From Campylobacter subantarcticus LMG 24377 (GTDB lineage: Bacteria; Campylobacterota; Campylobacteria; Campylobacterales; Campylobacteraceae), in the NCBI RefSeq assembly GCF_000816305.1, contig NZ_CP007773.1, forward strand, positions 1 through 64,000: a DNA stretch of 64,000 nt, read 5' to 3'. Positions 57,904 to 64,000 of the stretch are shown piece by piece; the stretch's first letter is position 1, and each line of letters begins with the position of its first letter. Made by a program: the position numbers and the translations under genes. The notes beneath the pieces were generated by a model, which saw only the letters and a program-made list of their open reading frames with translations, was not told the origin of the DNA and ran no database searches.

Positions 57904-58961
57904 TTTCCCAAAGCCCATTCATCAAAAGGTAAAATCATCACGCGTACCCCTTCTATGAAAAACTCATCTCTTTGTGAAAGCGTGATGATGTAAATGGTTG
58001 AAAGTGTAAGTTGATTTTTGTTAAGTATTTTTTTCACTTTTAAACTAAGCAAATCTTTGTCTTTAAAGGGTGAGCATAAAAATGCATTTTTAAGACTTGG
58101 TAGGTAAAAATCAAAATGCTTGGTATAAAAAATTTTTTGCTTAAATTTAAACAACTCGTTTAAAATTAAATTTTCAAACAACGCACTAAAGTCTTTTTGT
58201 ATACTTAGAGAGTTTTTTAGTGAAAAGTCCCAAAAATATACTTTTTTTAAATTTTTTTCAAGATTTTTTACAAAATACAAAGTATAGTTTGATTCTAGTT
58301 TTTCTATGCTTTTATATAAGGTATCTTTGGAAATTTTTATACTATTTTTTAAGGTCTTTAATAGCTCATTAACACTAAATTCATTCCCAAGCTCTAAAGC
58401 AATTTGTTTGAGTATGGTAAGCTCTAATGGGCTATAAAAACTTTTTAGGTATGATGAGTTTGTGTTAAAGTTGTGATTTAAAATCACATTGCGCCCCGTG
58501 TGTAAAAAATAACTTACCATGGTTTTGGTATCAGCATATTTTTTGTTTAGACTTAGAAACTCTTCAAAATCTAAGTAATCTAAATGAAGTTCTTCAAACT
58601 GATCTAAGCAAAAATTACTATCACAAGTGCTTATTATGATTTGCAAATTAAGGTGTTTTAAACTAGCAAAGTCAAAATCATGGGCAAAGTTACAAAGTGC
58701 TAAAAATTTAATTTGTGGATTATAAGTTAAAAATGAATTTAAATTTACTAAAGCGCTTGCTTGAAATTTTAAGTTTTCACAGTCAATAAAAAGTATATTT
58801 TCTGCTTTATATAAAGACAAAAAATTTAAAATCAAATTTTTCTTACCGCTAGCAAAACCACCTTTTACAATGATGTTTTTATGGGTTTGAATTTGAATTT
58901 TTCTTTCATCAAATTTTGAAATTTTTGGGTAATTATCGTAAAAAAAATGTAGTGATTTCAT
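57900..58961 (-). CDS. P-loop ATPase of unknown function
   Basis: The protein of about 353 residues has an N-terminal P-loop in an unusual form (GGFASGKKN, near residue 34, with Lys in place of the Ser/Thr). A Walker B-like stretch FIDCENL follows near 57. A C-terminal winged-helix region (ELGNEFSVNELLKTLKNSIKIS, near 210) resembles the DUF4143/DEXX-type ATPases. The role is unknown. ATG 58961 is chosen because upstream codons would run into tRNA-Ala. Confidence 0.7.
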   Translation of the reverse strand: MKSLHFFYDNYPKISKFDERKIQIQTHKNIIVKGGFASGKKNLILNFLSLYKAENILFIDCENLKFQASALVNLNSFLTYNPQIKFLALCNFAHDFDFASLKHLNLQIIISTCDSNFCLDQFEELHLDYLDFEEFLSLNKKYADTKTMVSYFLHTGRNVILNHNFNTNSSYLKSFYSPLELTILKQIALELGNEFSVNELLKTLKNSIKISKDTLYKSIEKLESNYTLYFVKNLEKNLKKVYFWDFSLKNSLSIQKDFSALFENLILNELFKFKQKIFYTKHFDFYLPSLKNAFLCSPFKDKDLLSLKVKKILNKNQLTLSTIYIITLSQRDEFFIEGVRVMILPFDEWALGN

Positions 58962-58979
58962 AGATTTCTTTATACTAAA

Positions 58980-59055
58980 TGGTGGAGCATAGCGGGTTCG
59001 AACCGCTGACCCCAACGCTGCCAGCGTTGTGCTCTCCCAGCTGAGCTAATGCCCC
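58980..59055 (-). tRNA. tRNA-Ala (anticodon GGC), CCA encoded
   Basis: A 76-base cloverleaf on the minus strand. The acceptor GGGGCAT pairs with ATGCTCC, the D-arm is GCTCAGCTGGGAGAGC, and the anticodon loop CTGGCAG carries GGC. The T-loop is TTCGAAC, with encoded CCA. It lies between the ATPase gene and the S10 operon promoter. Confidence 0.97.
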
Positions 59056-59185
59056 TTTTAGATTTTGAAATCATACTATATTTTTTCTTAGATTTTATTA
59101 ATGAGTAAAAAATCTTATAAAATTTATAAAATTTAATTTTTATCCTTTTAAAAAGGAAAAAAATTAAAAAAAATATACAAATTTC

Positions 59186-59215
59186 TTGACATAGCAAAGT
59201 ATGTTTTTATATAAT
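59186..59215 (+). promoter_or_regulatory. S10 operon promoter
   Basis: A perfect TTGACA (59186-59191) and a perfect TATAAT (59210-59215) lie 18 bases apart, unusual for Campylobacter and consistent with very strong expression. The predicted start of transcription is near 59222. Confidence 0.85.
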
Positions 59216-59238
59216 CTTAAACATCATTTATATGGTGG

Positions 59239-59258
59239 TTAGAATCCTATGGATCTAA
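59239..59258 (+). promoter_or_regulatory. Hairpin in the S10 operon leader
   Basis: TTAG-a-ATCC pairs with GGAT-CTAA around a TAT loop, in the leader between promoter and rpsJ. It could be a regulatory site, but the L4-binding leader of E. coli is much larger. Confidence 0.4.
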
Positions 59259-59282
59259 CGAGTTCTTTACAAAGGAAAAAAT

Positions 59283-59594
59283 ATGGAAAGAATCAGGCTT
59301 AAGCTAAAAGCTTATGACCACAGAGTTCTAGATCGCACAGTTGCAGCAATTGTAGAAGCTGTTAAAAGAACAGGTGCTGACATCAGAGGTCCAGTGCCAA
59401 TGCCTACAAAAATCAAAAGATACACAGTTTTGAAATCTCCACACATCAATAAAGATTCACGTGAACAATTTGAGATGAGAATTCATGCTCGTATGCTTGA
59501 TATTGTAGCAGCTACTCCAGATACAGTAGATTCACTCACTAAGCTTGACTTGGCTCCTGAAGTCAATGTTGAAGTAAGAGCTATGGGTAAATAA
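59283..59594 (+). CDS. rpsJ: 30S ribosomal protein S10
   Basis: The 103-residue protein has the S10 core ([37 protein letters not shown]). It also serves as NusE in antitermination. It is the first gene of the S10 operon, with AAAGGA upstream and a 61-base leader from the predicted transcription start. Confidence 0.98.
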   Translation: MERIRLKLKAYDHRVLDRTVAAIVEAVKRTGADIRGPVPMPTKIKRYTVLKSPHINKDSREQFEMRIHARMLDIVAATPDTVDSLTKLDLAPEVNVEVRAMGK

Positions 59595-59603
59595 GGATAG
59601 AAT

Positions 59604-60179
59604 ATGGAATACATTGTAGAAAAAATTGGTATGAGTAGAACAATCAGCACACCAAGCATTCCTGTAACCTTACTTAAACTTGTTCAAACTAAAGTATGTG
59701 AAGTAGAAAATGGAAAAGCTTTGGTTGCTTATGTAAAAGGCAAAGCAAACAATAAATGCATTGCAGGTCAGCAAAAAAAATACAATCTTTCAGCTGAATA
59801 TAATAGATTTGCTTCTTTAGAAGTAGCAAATACAGAAGCAGGCGATATCGATCTTAACCCTTTAAAAGAAGCTACAGTTTTAAAAGTAAGCTTTAATTCT
59901 AAAGGTAGAGGTTATAGTGGGGTTGTTAAAAGACACGGATTTGCCGGAGGTCCTGCAAGTCACGGTTCAAGATTCCACAGACGCCACGGTTCAATCGGTA
60001 ACCGCGAGTGGCCAGGTCGTGTTCAACCAGGTATGAAAATGGCAGGTCATTATGGTAATGCAAAAGTTACTGTAAAAAATGAAGTGGTTTCGTTTGACGA
60101 AGAAAATGGCATCTTAGTAGTAAAAGGTGCGGTACCAGGATTTAATGGTGCTATGGGTAAAATAAGGATTGCAAAATGA
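59604..60179 (+). CDS. rplC: 50S ribosomal protein L3
   Basis: The 191-residue protein shows the L3 signature [20 protein letters not shown], part of the extension reaching the peptidyl transferase centre. AAGGATAG precedes the ATG. It overlaps rplD by four bases. Confidence 0.97.
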   Translation: MEYIVEKIGMSRTISTPSIPVTLLKLVQTKVCEVENGKALVAYVKGKANNKCIAGQQKKYNLSAEYNRFASLEVANTEAGDIDLNPLKEATVLKVSFNSKGRGYSGVVKRHGFAGGPASHGSRFHRRHGSIGNREWPGRVQPGMKMAGHYGNAKVTVKNEVVSFDEENGILVVKGAVPGFNGAMGKIRIAK

Positions 60180-60790
60180 GTAAAGTAACTGTTTTAAATG
60201 ATAAATTTGAAAAAGCTAGTGAACTCGATCTTCCAGCAAAATATGCAGAAGTTAATCCTCACAACCTTTATTTATATGTAAAATCTTATCTTGCTAGCCT
60301 TAGAGCAAATACAGCTCACACTAAAGGTAGAAGCGATGTAAGCGGTGGTGGTAAAAAACCATGGAGACAAAAAGGTCGTGGTGGTGCAAGAGCAGGTTCA
60401 ACAAGAACGAATGTTTGGGTTGGCGGTGCTGTGGCATTTGGTCCTACAAACAATCGTAACTATTTCCAAAAAGTTAATAAAAAACAAAAACGCTTAGCGC
60501 TTGAAAGAGCATTGGCTGATAAAGCACAAAACAATGCATTATTCTCAGTAGATAGTTTAAGCATTGAAAGCGGTAAAACAAAAGATGCAAATGCAGTTAT
60601 TAAAAAGCTTGGTTTAAAAGATGCTTTAATTGTAAAAGATTTACTAGATGAAAAAACACTTCTTGCTTTTAGAAACTTAGCAAATTGCTATGTAGTGGAT
60701 ATTAGCGAAGTAAATGCTTATTTAGTATCTGTATTTAATGCTGTTATCATTGAAAAAGCAGCGCTTGAATCTATCGTAAAAGAGGGTTAA
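60176..60790 (+). CDS. rplD: 50S ribosomal protein L4
   Basis: The 204-residue protein has the conserved tunnel loop [18 protein letters not shown] (near residue 55). L4 is also the regulator of the S10 operon in gamma-proteobacteria, but the matching leader structure is not evident here. It overlaps rplC by four bases. Confidence 0.97.
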   Translation: MSKVTVLNDKFEKASELDLPAKYAEVNPHNLYLYVKSYLASLRANTAHTKGRSDVSGGGKKPWRQKGRGGARAGSTRTNVWVGGAVAFGPTNNRNYFQKVNKKQKRLALERALADKAQNNALFSVDSLSIESGKTKDANAVIKKLGLKDALIVKDLLDEKTLLAFRNLANCYVVDISEVNAYLVSVFNAVIIEKAALESIVKEG

Positions 60791-60791
60791 A

Positions 60792-61073
60792 ATGGCAGAT
60801 ATTACTGATATAAAAACAATACTTTACACTGAAAAAAGCTTAAACCTTCAAGAGCAAGGTGTTGTAGTTATTCAAACTTCTCCAAAAATGACTAAAAATG
60901 GTCTAAAAGAGATTTTAAGAGAATATTTTGGTGTAACTCCAGTAAGAATTAATTCTTTAAAAATGGATGGAAAAGTAAAGCGTTTTAGAGGTCGTGAAGG
61001 TCAAAGAAATAGCTTTAAAAAATTCTATGTTAAGCTACCAGAAGGTGTGAGCTTAGAAAGTTCGGAGGCGTAA
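60792..61073 (+). CDS. rplW: 50S ribosomal protein L23
   Basis: The 93-residue protein begins [15 protein letters not shown] and has the rRNA-binding [14 protein letters not shown] loop. It sits at the tunnel exit, where it docks trigger factor and SRP. It starts one base after the rplD stop. Confidence 0.96.
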   Translation: MADITDIKTILYTEKSLNLQEQGVVVIQTSPKMTKNGLKEILREYFGVTPVRINSLKMDGKVKRFRGREGQRNSFKKFYVKLPEGVSLESSEA

Positions 61074-61074
61074 G

Positions 61075-61905
61075 ATGGCAATTAAAACTTATAAACCATA
61101 TACTCCAAGTAGAAGATACATCACAGGTATAAGTTCTGATGATATCACAGCAAAAGCTAGTGTGCGTTCATTACTTGTAAAACTTCCAGCTCATGCAGGA
61201 CGTAACAATAATGGTAGAATCACAAGCCGTCATAAAGAAGCAGGTGCTAAAAAACTTTACAGAATTATAGATTTTAAAAGAAGAAAATTTGGTATTGAAG
61301 GTAAAGTTGAAGCAATCGAGTACGATCCATACAGAAATTGTCGTATTGCATTGATCTCTTATAGAGATGGCGAAAAAAGATACATCTTACAACCAAAAGG
61401 TTTAAGTGTAGGTGATGTTGTTTGTGCTGCTGAAAGCGGACTTGACATTAAACCAGGTAATGCAATGAAATTAAGAAACATCCCAGTGGGTACTATCGTA
61501 CACAATATCGAGTTAAAGCCAGGTAAAGGCGGTCAAATGATCCGTTCAGCAGGTGCTTATGCTCAATTAATGGGTAAAGAAGAAAAATACGTTATCTTAA
61601 GACTTGCTAGTGGTGAAATGAGACAAGTTTTAGCTGAATGTATGGCAAGTATCGGTGAAGTTGGTAACGAAGAATGGTCAAATGTGACTATCGGTAAAGC
61701 TGGTAGAAATCGCCATAGAGGCATTCGTCCTCAGACAAGAGGTTCTGCGATGAACCCAGTTGATCACCCGCACGGTGGGGGTGAAGGTAAGAAAAATTCA
61801 GGCCGTCATCCAGTTACTCCATGGGGTAAACCAACTAAAGGTGCTAAAACTCGCCGTAAAAAAGCTAGCGATAAGCTAATAATTTCAAGAAGAAAAGGAA
61901 AGTAA
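61075..61905 (+). CDS. rplB: 50S ribosomal protein L2
   Basis: The 276-residue protein has the C-terminal [21 protein letters not shown] motif with the His important for peptidyl transfer, and the OB/SH3 domains. It follows rplW by one base. Confidence 0.98.
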   Translation: MAIKTYKPYTPSRRYITGISSDDITAKASVRSLLVKLPAHAGRNNNGRITSRHKEAGAKKLYRIIDFKRRKFGIEGKVEAIEYDPYRNCRIALISYRDGEKRYILQPKGLSVGDVVCAAESGLDIKPGNAMKLRNIPVGTIVHNIELKPGKGGQMIRSAGAYAQLMGKEEKYVILRLASGEMRQVLAECMASIGEVGNEEWSNVTIGKAGRNRHRGIRPQTRGSAMNPVDHPHGGGEGKKNSGRHPVTPWGKPTKGAKTRRKKASDKLIISRRKGK

Positions 61906-61906
61906 G

Positions 61907-62188
61907 ATGGCTAGGTCACTAAAAAAAGGTCCTTTTGTTGATGACCATGTAATGAAAAAAGTCATCGCTGCTAAAAAAGCTAACGATGGTAAGCCAATTA
62001 AAACTTGGTCAAGACGCAGCACTATTATACCTGATATGATAGGTTTAACTTTTAATGTTCACAATGGAAAAAGCTTTATCCCGGTGTATGTTACTGAAAA
62101 TCATATCGGTTATAAACTAGGTGAATTTGCACCTACTAGAACATTTAAGGGTCACAAAGGCTCTGTTCAAAAGAAAATAGGTAAGTAA
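61907..62188 (+). CDS. rpsS: 30S ribosomal protein S19
   Basis: The 93-residue protein begins [19 protein letters not shown] and has the S19 signature [12 protein letters not shown]. It starts one base after rplB. Confidence 0.98.
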   Translation: MARSLKKGPFVDDHVMKKVIAAKKANDGKPIKTWSRRSTIIPDMIGLTFNVHNGKSFIPVYVTENHIGYKLGEFAPTRTFKGHKGSVQKKIGK

Positions 62189-62197
62189 GGGAGATTT

Positions 62198-62572
62198 ATG
62201 AGTAGAGCATTAATTAAATTCATAAGATTATCTCCAACTAAAGCGAGATTGATTGCTAGAGAAGTTCAAGGTATGAATGCAGAGCTTGCATTAGCTAGTT
62301 TGAAATTTATGCCAAATAAAGGTGCTAAATTTATAGCAAATGCTATTTCAAGTGCTGTAGCAAATGGCGGATTTGAAGCAAATGAAGTTGTTGTTTCAAG
62401 TTGTCGTGTTGATGCTGGTGCGGTTTTAAAAAGATTTAGACCAAGAGCTAGAGGAAGTGCTAGTCGTATTAGAAAGCCAACTTCGCACATTTTGGTAGAA
62501 GTTAGTGAAGTAGAAGCAAGTGCTGAAAAAACTACAAAAGCTAAAAAAGCATCAGTGAAAAAGGAAAGCTAA
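62198..62572 (+). CDS. rplV: 50S ribosomal protein L22
   Basis: The 124-residue protein has the L22 core and the tunnel loop [19 protein letters not shown]. It also has a Lys/Ala-rich C-terminal tail ([18 protein letters not shown]) of about 16 residues beyond the common end. GGGAGA precedes the ATG. Confidence 0.97.
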   Translation: MSRALIKFIRLSPTKARLIAREVQGMNAELALASLKFMPNKGAKFIANAISSAVANGGFEANEVVVSSCRVDAGAVLKRFRPRARGSASRIRKPTSHILVEVSEVEASAEKTTKAKKASVKKES

Positions 62573-62573
62573 T

Positions 62574-63275
62574 ATGGGACAAAAAGTAAATCCGATTGGT
62601 TTAAGACTAGGAATTAACAGAAATTGGGAATCAAGATGGTTTCCTACAAAAGCTAATTTAGCAGAAAATATTGGTGAAGATTATAAAATCAGAACTTTCT
62701 TAAAAAGAAAACTTTATTATGCAGGAATTAGCCAAATTCTTGTAGAAAGAACAGCGAAAAAATTAAGAGTAACTGTTGTAGCTGCAAGACCAGGGATTAT
62801 TATTGGTAAAAAAGGTAGCGATGTTGATATCTTAAGAAAAGAACTTCAAGATCTAATTAAAAAAGAAGTTAATATCAATATCAAAGAAGAAAGAAAAGCA
62901 GGTGCTTCAGCTCAACTTGCAGCTGAAAGTGTTGCTACTCAACTTGAAAAAAGAATTGCTTTTAGAAGAGCAATGAAAAAAGTAATTCAAGGAGCGCAAA
63001 AAGCAGGTGCTAAAGGGATTAAAGTTTCAGTTTCAGGCCGTTTAGGTGGTGCTGAAATGGCAAGAACTGAATGGTACCTAGAAGGTCGTGTTCCACTTCA
63101 CACTTTAAGAGCAAAAATCGATTACGGTTTTGCAGAAGCACACACTACTTATGGAAACATAGGTATTAAAGTATGGATCTTCAAAGGTGAAGTTTTACAA
63201 AAGGGTGTTCAACCTGAAAAAACCGAAGAAAACGCTCCAGCTAAAAAAACTAGAAGAGCAAGAAGAGGTAAATAA
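62574..63275 (+). CDS. rpsC: 30S ribosomal protein S3
   Basis: The 233-residue protein has KH domain motifs ([13 protein letters not shown], near residue 76) and the helicase-related C-terminal domain ([24 protein letters not shown]). A basic tail ends the protein. It starts one base after rplV. Confidence 0.98.
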   Translation: MGQKVNPIGLRLGINRNWESRWFPTKANLAENIGEDYKIRTFLKRKLYYAGISQILVERTAKKLRVTVVAARPGIIIGKKGSDVDILRKELQDLIKKEVNINIKEERKAGASAQLAAESVATQLEKRIAFRRAMKKVIQGAQKAGAKGIKVSVSGRLGGAEMARTEWYLEGRVPLHTLRAKIDYGFAEAHTTYGNIGIKVWIFKGEVLQKGVQPEKTEENAPAKKTRRARRGK

Positions 63276-63277
63276 TC

Positions 63278-63703
63278 ATGTTAATGCCAAAAAGAACAAA
63301 ATATCGTAAAATGATGAAAGGGCGTAACAGAGGTTATGCCAATAGAGGGACTGAATTTACTTTTGGTGATTATGCCCTAAAAGCAACTGAAGCTGGCCGT
63401 ATCAATTCGCGTCAAATCGAAGCAGCTCGTATTGCTTTAACTCGTTTTGTAAAAAGACAAGGTAAAACTTGGATTAGAGTTTTCCCAGATAAACCTCTAA
63501 CTAAAAAACCTTTAGAAACTCGTATGGGTAAAGGTAAAGGTGCAGTTGAGGAATGGGTAATGAACATTAAACCAGGTCGTATCATTTATGAAATGGCAGG
63601 GGTTAATGAAGAAATGGCAAGACAAGCTTTAACTTTAGCGATGCATAAGTTGCCATTTAAAACTAAGTTTGTTACAAGAGAGAGCCAAAATGAAATATAC
63701 TGA
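63278..63703 (+). CDS. rplP: 50S ribosomal protein L16
   Basis: The 141-residue protein begins [19 protein letters not shown] and has [21 protein letters not shown], the L16 signature near the A site. It overlaps rpmC by 14 bases. Confidence 0.98.
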   Translation: MLMPKRTKYRKMMKGRNRGYANRGTEFTFGDYALKATEAGRINSRQIEAARIALTRFVKRQGKTWIRVFPDKPLTKKPLETRMGKGKGAVEEWVMNIKPGRIIYEMAGVNEEMARQALTLAMHKLPFKTKFVTRESQNEIY

Positions 63704-63875
63704 GATTAAAGATAAAACAGCAGGTGAGCTTGCAACAATGCTAAAAGAAAAAAAGGTGCTTTTATTTACTTTAAGACAAAAGCTAAAAACAATGCAGCTA
63801 ACTAATCCTAAAGAGATTAGCGAAGTTAAAAAAGACATCGCTAGAATCAATACTGCAATTAGCGCTTTAAAATAA
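63690..63875 (+). CDS. rpmC: 50S ribosomal protein L29
   Basis: The 61-residue helical protein starts at ATG 63690 ([14 protein letters not shown]), which aligns with the family; the in-frame TTG at 63669 would add seven residues from within rplP. GAGAGCC lies just before the ATG. Confidence 0.95.
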   Translation: MKYTEIKDKTAGELATMLKEKKVLLFTLRQKLKTMQLTNPKEISEVKKDIARINTAISALK

Positions 63876-63884
63876 GGATAGAAA

Positions 63885-64000
63885 ATGGCATTTAAAAGAG
63901 AAATTCAAGGCATTGTTGTTAAAATTGCTGGAGATAAAACAGCAACAATTTTGGTTGAAAGAAAAGTGGTTCACCCAAAATACAGAAAAATCGTAAAACG
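63885..64000 (+). CDS. rpsQ: 30S ribosomal protein S17 (5' part, cut by window edge)
   Basis: The frame starts at ATG 63885 after AAGGATAG. The 38 residues that fit, [20 protein letters not shown] and [12 protein letters not shown] among them, match the S17 N-terminal half. The rest is outside the window. Confidence 0.95.
   Translation, partial: MAFKREIQGIVVKIAGDKTATILVERKVVHPKYRKIVK

Noticed and set aside
58970-59197. Minus-strand frame over tRNA-Ala and the S10 promoter
   Set aside because: It reads through the tRNA and has no plausible protein features.

Overview
The window is chromosomal DNA from a thermotolerant Campylobacter, most like the C. lari group. The evidence is very low G+C, protein sequences close to C. 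jejuni homologues, and blocks of gene order I recall from C. jejuni: xth-eptC-dgkA-HTH-pyrC, purM-coaE-dapF-glucosaminidase-ATPase, thrS-infC-adenine methylase, and rnj-ksgA-nucleoside phosphorylase-rlmN-small membrane ORF. The species call is an inference, because there is no rRNA in the window. Coordinate 1 is the first base of dnaA, so the window starts at the conventional chromosome zero point.

Layout. 1-4860: dnaA, a probable oriC, dnaN and gyrB. 4883-7000: an accessory patch with a DUF262/DUF1524 restriction-like gene and gene debris (adenosine deaminase start, P-loop scrap). 7025-19653: housekeeping genes for queuosine (queF), an outer-membrane barrel, thyX, pyrG, recJ, prfA, rpsT, RNA modification (rluB, rsmA, rlmN) and RNase J, plus a frameshifted lytic transglycosylase. 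19622-30603: a disrupted family 9 glycosyltransferase, a pseudouridine synthase, purB, nrdA, an OPT transporter, uppP, thrS and infC. 30638-36651: an orphan adenine methylase, then an accessory block of six minus-strand genes ending with a WYL regulator, and a small membrane gene upstream of them. 36800-43181: rpmI-rplT, a periplasmic ATP-dependent DNA ligase, a zinc ABC importer with an inserted NicO-type transporter, and a divergent Zur-like regulator. 43189-46454: a decayed type IIG restriction-modification gene. 46465-59055: pyrC, dgkA, eptC, xth, tRNA-Glu, nrdDG, sodB, purM, coaE, dapF, a glucosaminidase, an ATPase and tRNA-Ala. 59186-64000: the S10 ribosomal protein operon, cut by the window edge inside rpsQ.

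The most interesting feature is the promoter of the six-gene block. A perfect TTGACA and a perfect TATAAT lie on the minus strand 20 bp apart, and a run of ten G occupies half of the spacer. This is the expected architecture of a phase-variable promoter, where slippage of the G run resets the -35/-10 distance. It would control a compact operon: a YkgJ-type cysteine-cluster protein with no normal start codon, a Gly/Ala-zipper membrane protein, a 553-residue coiled-coil/membrane protein, a double zinc-ribbon protein, a 101-residue protein and a WYL regulator. I do not recognise this set as a named system. Its membrane-active partner, WYL regulator and neighbouring DNA methylase suggest stress response or phage defence, but that is inference.

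Several genes are interrupted by small indels or a stop (transglycosylase, glycosyltransferase, type IIG enzyme, deaminase fragment). Some, especially the one in an A run, could be sequencing errors and should be checked against reads before being called pseudogenes.
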